Counted from the stretch's first letter, positions 1-9,729 are shown. The stretch is 64,000 bases of DNA from an uncultured Actinomycetes bacterium (GCA_903825945.1 CAIKCJ010000011.1:1-64000), one strand, 5' to 3'. Numbers and translations are program-made. The notes: generated by a model not told the origin, from the sequence alone.

Positions 1-772
1 CAATAGCCGAACCAGTGTACGGAGCCAGATATTTGAAGCCTGCTGGATCTGATGCGGGTGAAGCAACGATTGTTGTGTACTCCATTGCGCCAGCTTCTTC
101 CAAAGCTCCCTTAACAGAGGCGATGGTTGAACCTTTCTGGCCAATAGCTACGTAGATGCACTTAACCTGCTTCTTTGGATCGCCACTCTTCCAGTTTTCT
201 TTCTGGTTGATGATGGTATCGATCGCAATGGCGGTCTTACCTGTCTGGCGGTCACCGATGATCAACTGACGCTGTCCGCGACCAATAGCTGTCATAGAGT
301 CGATGGCCTTGATACCTGTCTGCATTGGCTCTTTAACAGGTTGGCGTTGAACTACTGATGGAGCTTGGAGCTCAAGAGCACGCATGCCCTCTGCCTTGAT
401 CTCGCCCTTACCGTCGATTGGACGACCAAGTGGGTCAACAACGCGACCGAGGAAGCCATCGCCGACTGGGACAGAGAGGATCTCGCCAGTACGACGTACT
501 GAGGTTCCTTCTTCAATTCCAGTGAATTCTCCGAGGATAACAACACCGATCTCGCGAACATCGAGGTTCAGCGCCAATCCGAGTGTTCCATTTTCGAACT
601 TAAGAAGTTCGTTGGTCATTGTCGATGGAAGACCTTCCACGCGCGCAATACCATCGCCAGCTTCGATAACTGTTCCGACTTCATCGCGGACAGCAGCGCT
701 TGGCGTGTATGCAGCTACATACTTTGCCAACGCATCGCGAATTTCTTCGGGACGGATCGTAAGTTCGGCCAT
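1..772 (-). CDS. atpA: F1F0 ATP synthase subunit alpha, 5' part (runs off the left edge)
   Basis: Alpha subunit of the catalytic F1 head, which alternates with beta and carries non-catalytic nucleotide sites. About 257 N-terminal residues are present: [11 protein letters not shown] start, beta-barrel domain ([13 protein letters not shown]), the PLGRPIDG segment and the P-loop GDRQTGKT near residue 170, followed by [12 protein letters not shown]. The ATG at 770-772 has a strong ribosome binding site (AGAGGAG about 6 bases upstream). It follows atpH by 66 bases in the same operon. The rest of the gene, and presumably atpG, atpD and atpC, lie beyond position 1. Identification is secure. Confidence 0.97.
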   Translation of the reverse strand, partial: MAELTIRPEEIRDALAKYVAAYTPSAAVRDEVGTVIEAGDGIARVEGLPSTMTNELLKFENGTLGLALNLDVREIGVVILGEFTGIEEGTSVRRTGEILSVPVGDGFLGRVVDPLGRPIDGKGEIKAEGMRALELQAPSVVQRQPVKEPMQTGIKAIDSMTAIGRGQRQLIIGDRQTGKTAIAIDTIINQKENWKSGDPKKQVKCIYVAIGQKGSTIASVKGALEEAGAMEYTTIVASPASDPAGFKYLAPYTGSAI

Positions 773-838
773 CTTTATCTCCTCTAACTAGATACTTCTA
801 GGTAAATCGTGAAATCTAAAAGTGCTCTCTGGGCTGCC

Positions 839-2211
<1,373 letters not shown>

Positions 2212-2244
2212 TTATATTCCGCTCTTTCTCGAGAGAGGTAATCC

Positions 2245-2451
2245 TTACTTGAGAACGAAAGCTAGAACGAGACCGAAAATTGCTAGAGCTTCAGCAAGAG
2301 CGAATCCAAGGAATGCGATTGGCTGCAAGATGCTGCGAGCTTCTGGTTGGCGAGCTACGCCATTGATGTAGGCAGCGAAAATAAGTCCTGTTGCTGTACC
2401 AGGACCGATGGTCGAAAGACCAAAGCCCACGATGCTGAGTGTGCCTTTCAT
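2245..2451 (-). CDS. atpE: F1F0 ATP synthase subunit c
   Basis: Proteolipid of the rotor ring. With the ATG at 2449-2451 it has 68 residues: helix 1, polar loop RQP (34-36), helix 2 with the ion-binding carboxylate Glu54 in [12 protein letters not shown]. The residue after Glu54 is Ala rather than Ser/Thr, which points to proton rather than sodium coupling. The reading frame extends upstream to a TTG at 2466, but the purine-rich AAGGGAAG lies between that TTG and the ATG and serves as its ribosome binding site, so the ATG is chosen. Spacing to neighbours is normal for an atp operon. Confidence 0.95.
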   Translation of the reverse strand: MKGTLSIVGFGLSTIGPGTATGLIFAAYINGVARQPEARSILQPIAFLGFALAEALAIFGLVLAFVLK

Positions 2452-2502
2452 GTTACTTCCCTTCAACTATTGACCGAGCCGGTGCTTGGCCAAACCTTTA
2501 TG

Positions 2503-2518
2503 CCTCTCGAGTGAGAGG
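2503..2518 (-). other. Hairpin in the atpB-atpE spacer
   Basis: A 6-bp perfect inverted repeat with a 4-base loop (CCTCTC, loop, GAGAGG) sits in the 83-base spacer between atpB and atpE. There is no T-tract on the minus strand, so it is not an intrinsic terminator. By analogy with other atp operons such a spacer structure may affect atpE mRNA stability or translation, since subunit c is needed in excess; that role is inference. Confidence 0.4.
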
Positions 2519-2534
2519 GTCGTGCTTATCTGGG

Positions 2535-3329
2535 TTAGTGCTCGTCGGCGAGTGCACCGGCGATATACAGAGCCGCAAGGAGCGTAAAGATGTACGCCTG
2601 CAGGGCTTCGATACCCATTTCGAAGAAGCTCAATCCGATTGCTAGACCGAATGAAAGAACAGCGAACGCCTTCACAAATGCTGCGCTCTTAAGCATGTAC
2701 TCGCCACCAAGGGTGAAGAGGAGCAGAAGCAAGTGACCTGCGAACATATTTCCGAAAAGACGCATTGCGAGAGTCAATGGACGAACCGCAAAGTAGGTAA
2801 GAAATTCAACTGGAGCCAAGATGATGTAAATCGGCTTTGGTACACCTGGCATAAAGCACATCTCTTTGAGATAGCGGCCAAGGCCCTTCTTCTTAATCGC
2901 TACCCAGTGATAGACGATGTATACGAAGATGGTGATCGAGACTGGAAAACCAATGTGAGACATTGTTGGGAATTGCATGAATGGCACAACGCCGAACAAG
3001 TTATTGGTCAAAATAAAGGTAAAGATCGCAAAGAGGAATGGGGTGAAGCGCTGGAACTCTTCTCCAATTACATCTTGACCAATTCCGTTGCGAACAAAGC
3101 CATAGACCGCTTCGCCAGCAAATTGGAGGCGAGATGGAACTACTGCTGATTTACGAGCTGAAAGTGTGAAAAAGGCTGTGATGATGATGACCGAGAAGAG
3201 GAGCAACATGACTGGCTTGGTGGCAACAATCGAGCTTCCAAAGGATGGGTTGTAAAAAAAGTCACTGCTGCTAGGAGGCACAAAGCCTGGCTGAGCCATA
3301 CTCAACGTTTGATGTAGCGCGAGCGACAA
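2535..3329 (-). CDS. atpB: F1F0 ATP synthase subunit a
   Basis: Membrane subunit forming the proton half-channels. The 264-residue protein has about five to six hydrophobic helices and the signature LTLAMRLFGNMFAGH, in which Arg190 is the essential arginine facing the c-ring. Two starts are possible. The TTG at 3329 has GGAG seven bases upstream and is preferred; an ATG at 3299 (MAQPGFVPP) would shorten it by ten residues but lacks a clear ribosome binding site. It is the first structural gene of the operon after the small membrane proteins. Confidence 0.95.
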   Translation of the reverse strand: MSLALHQTLSMAQPGFVPPSSSDFFYNPSFGSSIVATKPVMLLLFSVIIITAFFTLSARKSAVVPSRLQFAGEAVYGFVRNGIGQDVIGEEFQRFTPFLFAIFTFILTNNLFGVVPFMQFPTMSHIGFPVSITIFVYIVYHWVAIKKKGLGRYLKEMCFMPGVPKPIYIILAPVEFLTYFAVRPLTLAMRLFGNMFAGHLLLLLFTLGGEYMLKSAAFVKAFAVLSFGLAIGLSFFEMGIEALQAYIFTLLAALYIAGALADEH

Positions 3330-3392
3330 GAGGCAACTCCATTACGTTCATCGGTGGCTCGCGAGGGAACGGGCCGTGAGGGTTGAAGACGC

Positions 3393-3409
3393 CTTACCTT
3401 AAAGGTAAG
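3393..3409. promoter_or_regulatory. 17-bp palindrome upstream of atpB
   Basis: CTTACCTT-A-AAGGTAAG is a perfect 8+1+8 inverted repeat in the 138-base gap between the AtpZ-like gene and atpB, the longest gap in this cluster. On the minus strand a TAGTAAT sequence resembling a -10 element lies just upstream, so the palindrome would sit near the transcription start of an internal atpB promoter, as an operator or a 5' hairpin. The promoter assignment is inference. Confidence 0.4.
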
Positions 3410-3467
3410 AGGGGATTACTAGCAAACTATTTGGGCGAAAAAGCGGGGCAAAAATAGTGACTTTCGC

Positions 3468-3695
3468 CTACTTTTTTAGGCGCGGATCAGGCTTGTTGAG
3501 ATCGTCCCGGATGAAGCGGATCCAGATGAGATAGAAGCCGGTACCCATGCCGAGGAGCAATCCGATAAGCGTCCAATAGCCGGTTTTGAGGAAATGGTCA
3601 GCTGCAAAGCCACAGCCTCCCCAAAATCCCAATCCGGCGATCAGGTACGAGGTGATGGTCCAGAAAGCTCCATCATCGGGAGTGCCGCCAGCCAT
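3468..3695 (-). CDS. AtpZ-like small membrane protein (copy A)
   Basis: A 75-residue protein with two transmembrane helices (ITSYLIAGLGFWGGCGF and LIGLLLGMGTGFYLIWI), matching the AtpZ-type F1F0-associated proteins encoded near atpI. These are thought to help c-ring assembly or divalent cation movement at the ATP synthase; the role here is inferred from position. The ATG at 3693-3695 (MAGGTPDDGAFW) follows the AtpI stop by seven bases. A longer frame upstream would overlap atpI and reads as low-complexity sequence, so it was not used. It is a paralogue of the gene at 4149-4346. Confidence 0.8.
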   Translation of the reverse strand: MAGGTPDDGAFWTITSYLIAGLGFWGGCGFAADHFLKTGYWTLIGLLLGMGTGFYLIWIRFIRDDLNKPDPRLKK

Positions 3696-3702
3696 CTGCG
3701 CG

Positions 3703-4146
3703 TCAGTTCTTTTTCTCGGGGGTTTTTGCGGGAAGCGGCATCTGCATGCGCAACTTAAAGAAGGCGCGGACTTCCCCACTGAGCCACGCAACGATGACCG
3801 CAATGGCAACAGCACCAAAGCAGGTGCGATTAAGGGTTGTAGCGCTCACATTAATAAGTACCAATAAGAATATGGCTCCAAGAAGAACGATCTTCACAAA
3901 GTACGAGAGCATTGCAAGAACCATGACCGTTGTTGGATCCATCGTTCGCGATGCCTTAGAGACCATTAAATGCACAGCGAAGAAAATGATGACTACTACC
4001 TGCGCAAGCAGAGCACCATAAAAGCCCGATAAGCCTTTAGTGATTGAAGATGCGATCAGGCCAACGACTCCAACGACAAGAGCTGGAATAGCAGCACCCT
4101 TACCAAGTTGGGCTTCTGTCGATGTGCCGCCGACTAGATTGCTCAC
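3703..4146 (-). CDS. atpI: AtpI-like ATP synthase assembly protein
   Basis: A 147-residue integral membrane protein with four predicted helices (about 20-36, 42-62, 75-98 and 106-126) and a basic C-terminal tail, consistent with the AtpI family located upstream of atpB in many bacteria and implicated in c-ring assembly. Sequence conservation in the family is low, so the call rests on topology and position. It starts at GTG two bases after the upstream gene and ends seven bases before the next. Confidence 0.75.
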   Translation of the reverse strand: MSNLVGGTSTEAQLGKGAAIPALVVGVVGLIASSITKGLSGFYGALLAQVVVIIFFAVHLMVSKASRTMDPTTVMVLAMLSYFVKIVLLGAIFLLVLINVSATTLNRTCFGAVAIAVIVAWLSGEVRAFFKLRMQMPLPAKTPEKKN

Positions 4147-4148
4147 GA

Positions 4149-4346
4149 TTAGTCACGACCAAATCGGAGCCATGCAAGATAAAGCGATGAGCTAAGTCCA
4201 AGCACTAATCCACCAATGATGAAGTAATGGTGCTTACCAACCCAGTGATCAATTCCGTATCCGATTGCGCCCCAAACAACCAAGCCTGCTACCAGGTAAG
4301 CCAAGATCGACCATAGTGCGCGTTCGTTATTACGTTGCTGCGTCAT
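4149..4346 (-). CDS. AtpZ-like small membrane protein (copy B)
   Basis: A 65-residue, two-helix protein (ILAYLVAGLVVWGAIGY and IIGGLVLGLSSSLYLAWL) of the same type as the protein at 3468-3695. By manual alignment 25 positions are identical, including W, Y, AGL, the WG pair, DH, YL, W, RF and RD. Its ATG overlaps the wecA stop by four bases, so it is coupled to wecA. Together the two copies flank AtpI. Function in ATP synthase assembly is inferred. Confidence 0.8.
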   Translation of the reverse strand: MTQQRNNERALWSILAYLVAGLVVWGAIGYGIDHWVGKHHYFIIGGLVLGLSSSLYLAWLRFGRD

Positions 4347-5452
4347 GAGGTAGAGGATACGCCAAGGAGATGCTCGCGCCTATTCCGACGGGTATTAAAA
4401 ATAAGCAGAAGCGAGAGCGCTCCGATAAATACTGCGAGCAAGAAAGCCACCCATAGTGGTTCAAATGCAGCCACAACCGTGGGCGCCGCAAACATCACAG
4501 TCCACAGATAGAGAATGAAGGTAGCCCGACGCTGTGAATTTCCCATGCGCAAGAGGCGATGATGTAGGTGCTCGCGGTCTGCCGAGAAGGGTGATCTTCC
4601 GGCCCGAAGTCGCCTAACGATCGCCATCCCTAGATCGAGCAACGGGATTCCAAGGATCGTGAATGGCAGTAGCAATGGAACCAGCGTAGATCGCTGACTT
4701 TGATTAGATATCGCGTTGATATCAATCTGGCCTGTCAGAGTAATTGCAGATGCTGCGAGAAGAAGGCCAAGAAGCATTGCCCCCGAATCCCCCATAAAAA
4801 TCTTTGCGGGATAAAAATTATGAACCAAAAATCCTAAACACATTCCGATCACCATCACCGTAATAAGCGATGGCGCACCTGCTCTATTGAATCCGTTGCT
4901 AACAGCTAAAACGTATGAGAAAACAAAGAAGGCACTGGCACAAATTGCAACAATGCCTGTGGCTAAACCATCGAGTCCATCAACAAAATTAACCGCGTTG
5001 ATGACAAGCATGACAAAGACAACAGTGATCAGCTGTCCAATATTTGGCGGCAGGGTATAAATGCCATTGATCGGAAGCCAGAGAATTTGAACTCCATGAA
5101 GCAACAGAATTCCAGCGGCCAAAGCTTGTCCCGCAAACTTTGTCACAGCATCGAGATCGAAGCGATCATCAAGGGCTCCGAGCAACATGACAAAAGTTCC
5201 GGCTTCAAAAATTCCTAGAGTCTCACCTGTCATTCCAGAATTAATAAGTGGGAGATGTCCGACAATCAAAAATGTAATCGCCATCGATAACCACATCGCG
5301 ATTCCACCCCAGCGAGGAGTGATTGCTGTATGAACATCGCGCGAGCGCAATTGAACAAAAGCGCCAGACTTCAGTGCAACGCCTCTGATCAGCGGCGTCA
5401 AGAAGTAACAAATAATTGCAGCAAGGCAACCGGTTACTAAATAATCGCGCAT
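4343..5452 (-). CDS. wecA: Polyprenyl-phosphate N-acetylhexosamine-1-phosphate transferase (WecA/TagO family)
   Basis: Integral membrane enzyme that starts cell-envelope glycan synthesis by moving a sugar-1-phosphate from a UDP-sugar to a polyprenyl phosphate. The 369-residue, polytopic protein has the family motifs: LDDRFD (94-99), NFVDGLDG (155-162), GDSGAM (221-226) and the cytoplasmic histidine motif HLHH (295-298). Actinobacteria normally carry this gene just upstream of the atp cluster. The exact sugar (GlcNAc is usual) cannot be read from sequence. Confidence 0.92.
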   Translation of the reverse strand: MRDYLVTGCLAAIICYFLTPLIRGVALKSGAFVQLRSRDVHTAITPRWGGIAMWLSMAITFLIVGHLPLINSGMTGETLGIFEAGTFVMLLGALDDRFDLDAVTKFAGQALAAGILLLHGVQILWLPINGIYTLPPNIGQLITVVFVMLVINAVNFVDGLDGLATGIVAICASAFFVFSYVLAVSNGFNRAGAPSLITVMVIGMCLGFLVHNFYPAKIFMGDSGAMLLGLLLAASAITLTGQIDINAISNQSQRSTLVPLLLPFTILGIPLLDLGMAIVRRLRAGRSPFSADREHLHHRLLRMGNSQRRATFILYLWTVMFAAPTVVAAFEPLWVAFLLAVFIGALSLLLIFNTRRNRREHLLGVSSTS

Positions 5453-5477
5453 CTATAAATGTGTATTCACGAACGAG

Positions 5478-6743
5478 TTAGCGTGGATAGACAGGGAATT
5501 GCGCAGTAAGCGCACGTACATCAGCTGCAATCGCAGCGGCCTTTGCAGGCTCGCCGCCATCTTTGATGGCTCGAGCAATAAGTGATGCGATCTGCTTCAT
5601 CTCATTTACTCCCATGCCCTGAGTAGTTGTGGCGGCTGAACCTACGCGGATACCGCTTGTTACAGCTGGAGTCTCTGGATCGTAAGGAATAGCGTTCTTA
5701 TTAAGGGTAATTCCAGAGAGTCCGCAACGCTCATCAGCAACCTTGCCGGTGACTCCGGTAGAACGAATATCCATAAGCGCAAGGTGGGTTTGTGTACCGC
5801 CAGAGACAGCGCGCATTCCTTCAGCCTCGAGTCCAGCTGCAAGGGCCTGAGCATTAACGATGACCTGCTTGGCATAATCTTGGTATGCAATCTCCGACGC
5901 TTCTTTAAGTGCAATCGCCTTTCCAGCTACTGCGCTCATGATTGGACCGCCCTGGATTCCAGGGAAGACGGCCTTGTCGATTGCAGCAGCGTGCTCTGCC
6001 TTAGAGAGGATCATGCCGCCACGAGGACCACGAAGAACTTTGTGTGTTGTAAATGAGACAACATCTGCATATGGGACTGGTGAAGGAATTGCCTTACCGG
6101 CGACTAGACCGATGAAGTGTGCTGCATCGACCCACATGATTGCGCCAACTTCGTCACAGATCGCACGGACCTTCTCGAAATCGATCAAGCTTGGGTATGC
6201 AGTAGCGCCAGTGCAGATCATTTTAGGCTTGTTGGCGATTGCAAGATCGCGCAGCTCGTCATAATCGATTAATTCGTTATCGGCGCGCACACCATAGGAA
6301 ACGATGTTGAACCACTTGCCGGAGAAATTGACCTTAGAACCGTGTGTGAGGTGACCACCATGTGGAAGTGACATCGCAAGCACGGTATCGCCAGGCTTAG
6401 TAAAGGCCTGATAGACAGCGATGTTCGCACTTGCACCTGAATGAGGCTGCAAATTTGCGTGCTCTGCGCCAAAGAGCGCCTTTGCGCGCTCGATGCCAAT
6501 GACTTCAACTTTATCTACCTCTTCACAGCCGCCGTAGTAGCGCTTGCCTGGATAGCCTTCGGCATACTTGTTTGAGAGAGTTGATCCGAGCGCAGTCAGA
6601 ACCGCTGGGGAGGTGAAGTTCTCACTGGCGATCAATTGCAAGCCATGGCGCTGGCGCTCTAACTCCGTCAGGAGCAGAGCTGCAATATCTGGGTCTTGCT
6701 CTGTGAGAGCTGTGAAATCAGGGCCGAAGAAAGTATCACTCAT
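5478..6743 (-). CDS. glyA: Serine hydroxymethyltransferase
   Basis: PLP enzyme that interconverts serine and glycine while charging tetrahydrofolate with a one-carbon unit. The 421-residue sequence has IASENFTS (38-45), the YAEGYPGKRYYGG segment (60-72), Asp206 and His209 in DAAHF, and the PLP lysine Lys235 in FTTHKVLRGPRGG. It sits between the TsaC-like gene and wecA, interrupting a pair that is adjacent in many actinobacteria. Its start is preceded by a 13-base leader shared with proS. The product links to ThyX and serine synthesis elsewhere in the window. Confidence 0.97.
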   Translation of the reverse strand: MSDTFFGPDFTALTEQDPDIAALLLTELERQRHGLQLIASENFTSPAVLTALGSTLSNKYAEGYPGKRYYGGCEEVDKVEVIGIERAKALFGAEHANLQPHSGASANIAVYQAFTKPGDTVLAMSLPHGGHLTHGSKVNFSGKWFNIVSYGVRADNELIDYDELRDLAIANKPKMICTGATAYPSLIDFEKVRAICDEVGAIMWVDAAHFIGLVAGKAIPSPVPYADVVSFTTHKVLRGPRGGMILSKAEHAAAIDKAVFPGIQGGPIMSAVAGKAIALKEASEIAYQDYAKQVIVNAQALAAGLEAEGMRAVSGGTQTHLALMDIRSTGVTGKVADERCGLSGITLNKNAIPYDPETPAVTSGIRVGSAATTTQGMGVNEMKQIASLIARAIKDGGEPAKAAAIAADVRALTAQFPVYPR

Positions 6744-6763
6744 GGGCCAACCTTATTATGGCC
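6741..6763 (-). promoter_or_regulatory. glyA leader: 16-nt element shared with proS, inside a small hairpin
   Basis: On the minus strand the glyA start is preceded by ATAAGGTTGGCCC-ATG, identical over 16 bases to the proS start region. GGCCA and TGGCC (6745-6763) can pair around the AAGG that would act as ribosome binding site. CATAAT lies 11 bases before the ATG and could instead be a -10 element giving an almost leaderless mRNA. Which reading is right cannot be settled from sequence. Confidence 0.4.
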
Positions 6764-6806
6764 AGAGCCCGTTTGCTGCACCCGCCGAGTTGGGCAGGTT
6801 GCGCTA

Positions 6807-7466
6807 TTACTGAGCCAGTACCACGCTGGGCAGTACCGCCTGGAGTTGCTCGAGTGAGATCGCCCCGGCACGCACCAGCTCAATGCCGCCTTCGCCGCCA
6901 ATAATCGCTCTGCGAAGCACGGTTGAGACCGCTCCCTCAGGAAGGGTTCCTTCATCAACGCAGACGCCAACTTGGGATAAGAGCGCGGGCACCGAATTGA
7001 GTTCACGCGATGGGCCACTGCCAAGGACTGACGCGCTCGCTGCAGCTAGTGGGCCACTTCTCTTAAGCAGCTCGGCGATGAATTCACGATTTGGAATGCG
7101 AAGCGCAAATTCACCCAAGGTTCGATCATCTCCTAGATTCCAATTCAATCCAGAGTGCGGGGCCAACTGCATGGTCAGCAGACCTGGCCAAAATTTTTCT
7201 GCGAGCAACTGCCATTCGGAATCGAAGTCCCCGGCAACGCCACTTACGGCACTCACGTTACCTACCAACACTTGGGCTGAAGTGCCTGGCTTGTCGCCAC
7301 GGAGTGTGTGGATCCGCTCAACTGCAGTTGGATTAAAGGCATCGCATAGGTACATGTACGCATGTTCGGCGGCAACAACGACAACCTCGCCTTGCAGGAT
7401 TGAAACCAATGTTCGATCAATCGCAGCTGCAAGGACCGCGTTATTGAGATCAATGATTTCGCTCAT
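6807..7466 (-). CDS. Divergent TsaC/Sua5/YrdC-family protein
   Basis: The family member TsaC makes threonylcarbamoyl-AMP for the t6A base of tRNA. This 219-residue protein keeps the YrdC-like layout: N-terminal strand-helix, FWPGLLT (92-98), ALRIPN (121-126), SGPLAAASAS (137-146) and DEGTLPEGAVSTVLR (171-185). However, the usual PTDTVYGL segment reads AEHAYMYL (33-40), the KGRP-type basic motif reads RGDKP (56-60), and the SAN motif reads SAS (144-146). It overlaps hflX by four bases. It may be a non-catalytic or altered paralogue, or a fast-evolving TsaC; the gene symbol is therefore withheld. Confidence 0.75.
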   Translation of the reverse strand: MSEIIDLNNAVLAAAIDRTLVSILQGEVVVVAAEHAYMYLCDAFNPTAVERIHTLRGDKPGTSAQVLVGNVSAVSGVAGDFDSEWQLLAEKFWPGLLTMQLAPHSGLNWNLGDDRTLGEFALRIPNREFIAELLKRSGPLAAASASVLGSGPSRELNSVPALLSQVGVCVDEGTLPEGAVSTVLRRAIIGGEGGIELVRAGAISLEQLQAVLPSVVLAQ

Positions 7467-8947
7467 AGCGCACCCAGTAATTCATCGACCTTCTTCTTAA
7501 CATCGCTGTCCACCATCGCATGAATAATGGTTCCCTCTTCAGAATAATCTTCTGAGAGAATCTCACCACGGTTATGAATGGTTGAGACAAGGTCTCCTCG
7601 ACTAAAAGGAATCGTGACACGAATTTCTACTCGTGGACGCGGCAGCGCACTTTCAATTGCTTTCTGAAGTGTTTCCATTCCAAAGCCAGTGCGCGCTGAG
7701 AATGCATAGGAATTAGATTCCTCGCGAAGTATCTGCATCAGCACTTCTGGTGCAGCAATATCCGCCTTATTGATAGCGATGATCTCGGCAATATCGCCCC
7801 CACCGAGTTCATTGATGACTTGGCGCACTGCCGTAATCTGGCCACGAGGATCAGGATCAGAACCATCGACTACATGAACGATCACATCTGCAGCGGCAAC
7901 TTCTTCAAGCGTAGATTTAAAGGCTTCGACTAATTGATGGGGAAGGTGGCGCACAAAACCGACCGTGTCGGCCAAGGTATAGACGCGCCCATCACTTGCG
8001 GTGACTTTACGAACGGTTGGATCAAGTGTTGCGAAGAGAGCATTCTCCACCAAAACGCCTGCCCCAGTCATGCGATTCATCAGGGAAGACTTTCCTGCAT
8101 TGGTATAGCCGGCGATTGCCACGGCTGGAATATTATTTTTGGTGCGCTCTTGTCGCTTTGTATCGCGCGCGACCTTCATCTCTTTAATCTCTTTGCGTAG
8201 CTTTGCCATCTTGTCATTAATGCGACGGCGATCGGTTTCGATCTTGGTTTCGCCAGGACCTCGCCCACCGATTCCACCGGCCTGGCGAGAAAGTGAATCA
8301 CCCCAACCACGAAGGCGAGGCAACATATAACTCATTTGCGCTAACTCAACTTGCGCTTTACCTTCGCGTGATTTTGCGTGTTGGGCAAAAATATCCAAGA
8401 TGAGCGCGGTGCGATCAATAACTTTAACTTTGAGTTTTGACTCGAGGGATCGCAATTGAGCAGGAGAAAGTTCACCGTCACAGACAACAGTGTCGGCGCC
8501 AGTAGCGATGACAGATTGCTTTACTTCCTCAACTTTTCCAGAACCGATATACGTAGATGGATCAGCGCGATCACGACGCTGGATAAAACCTTCCATCACC
8601 TGCGAGCCTGCAGTTTCGGCAAGAGCTGCTAACTCCTTCATGGAGTTTTCTACTTCTGTTGCGGTTCCTTGGGTCCATACTCCTACCAAAACCACTTTTT
8701 CTAGGCGAAGCTGGCGATATTCCGCATCGTTTACATCTTGAAGTTCAGTTGATAGCCCAGATACTCGGCGCAGGGCCTGACGGTCCTGCAGCTCTTGCTG
8801 ATTGGCCTCATCAAATTCATGTGAACCATTTTCCGCGTCATACTCTGCGGCGGCTATTGCGCTCTCACGCAGGAGTTGATCAATATCTAAATTGAGCGGT
8901 TCTTGCTCGTTATCGCGACCGTTGGGGCTCTGCTCCTGAGGTGTCAC
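7463..8947 (-). CDS. hflX: Ribosome-associated GTPase HflX
   Basis: GTPase of the Obg-HflX superfamily that binds 50S subunits and helps split stalled ribosomes. The 494-residue protein has the N-terminal HflX domain (about 80-220), the glycine-rich linker GGIGGRGPGETKIE (224-237), a coiled segment, then the G domain: GYTNAGKS (280-287), DTVGF (327-331), and NKAD near residue 392. The first 75 residues are acidic and poorly conserved. The start is GTG, overlapping the dapF stop by four bases. Confidence 0.95.
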   Translation of the reverse strand: MTPQEQSPNGRDNEQEPLNLDIDQLLRESAIAAAEYDAENGSHEFDEANQQELQDRQALRRVSGLSTELQDVNDAEYRQLRLEKVVLVGVWTQGTATEVENSMKELAALAETAGSQVMEGFIQRRDRADPSTYIGSGKVEEVKQSVIATGADTVVCDGELSPAQLRSLESKLKVKVIDRTALILDIFAQHAKSREGKAQVELAQMSYMLPRLRGWGDSLSRQAGGIGGRGPGETKIETDRRRINDKMAKLRKEIKEMKVARDTKRQERTKNNIPAVAIAGYTNAGKSSLMNRMTGAGVLVENALFATLDPTVRKVTASDGRVYTLADTVGFVRHLPHQLVEAFKSTLEEVAAADVIVHVVDGSDPDPRGQITAVRQVINELGGGDIAEIIAINKADIAAPEVLMQILREESNSYAFSARTGFGMETLQKAIESALPRPRVEIRVTIPFSRGDLVSTIHNRGEILSEDYSEEGTIIHAMVDSDVKKKVDELLGAL

Positions 8948-9729
8948 AGATATGCATCCAGCTCTACATCATTGAGAATAACTGCAGGTCCAATAAGCGT
9001 TGCGTTGTTGTGGCCATCTGTCTCAACAACTAAGCGTCCACCCGGAGGATTAATCACCCATCGTGATGGAAGTTTGGCGCCTTTTTTGATGGTTGCAGCA
9101 AGTGCTACCGCGCATGTGCCTGTTCCACACGATTGAGTCTCCCCCACGCCACGTTCATAGACGCGCATAGCAAGTTCGCCATTTTCCAAAAATTGTACGA
9201 ATTCCACATTCACGCCATCTGGGTAATCTCCATCTACCTCAGGCGCATTTTTTAAATCACCTACGCTTGCAAGCTCATCGACAAAGACAACTGCATGTGG
9301 ATTGCCCACGCTAATGTGAATCGCCGGCCAACTCTGATCGCCGATAGTCACTGTTACATCATCATAAATTTCTTCGACGTGCCCCATATTCACAGAAATA
9401 TCATCGTGAGCAGGAACAGCTAAGTACTTGATCCCGGCGCGAGTATTAATTGGGAAGATTCCTTCTGGCTGATACCCGCGTTCGATGAGATAACGAGCCA
9501 TGACGCGAATACCGTTGCCGCACATCTCTGCAATAGATCCATCTTGATTGCGGTAATCCATGAACCACTTGTTATCGCGTTTGACGATGCGGATCAAGCC
9601 ATCGGAGCCGATTCCACTCTCGCGATTACAGATGCGCGCAATCTGCTGCGCATTGAGCTCGTGTTCATCTGTCGGGTCATAGAGAATCACAAAATCATTG
9701 TGCGTCCCGTGTCCATAGCTACCGAGCAC
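8944..9729 (-). CDS. dapF: Diaminopimelate epimerase
   Basis: Converts LL- to meso-diaminopimelate for lysine and peptidoglycan, without a cofactor. The 261-residue sequence starts GSYGHGTHNDFV and has both catalytic cysteines: Cys70 in AEMCGNGIR and Cys201 in ETQSCGTGT. The start is a GTG placed directly after the miaA stop (TAAGTG), so translation is coupled. DapA and DapB are also in this window but in separate clusters. Confidence 0.95.
   Translation of the reverse strand: MLGSYGHGTHNDFVILYDPTDEHELNAQQIARICNRESGIGSDGLIRIVKRDNKWFMDYRNQDGSIAEMCGNGIRVMARYLIERGYQPEGIFPINTRAGIKYLAVPAHDDISVNMGHVEEIYDDVTVTIGDQSWPAIHISVGNPHAVVFVDELASVGDLKNAPEVDGDYPDGVNVEFVQFLENGELAMRVYERGVGETQSCGTGTCAVALAATIKKGAKLPSRWVINPPGGRLVVETDGHNNATLIGPAVILNDVELDAYL

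Noticed and set aside
2733-3149. Plus-strand open frame of 138 codons opposite atpB
   Set aside because: Antisense to the conserved subunit a core; sequence has no hydrophobic or domain pattern of its own.
6744-6806. Glycine riboswitch upstream of glyA
   Set aside because: The gap is only 63 bases, too short for the tandem or single glycine aptamer plus expression platform, and no such core is visible.
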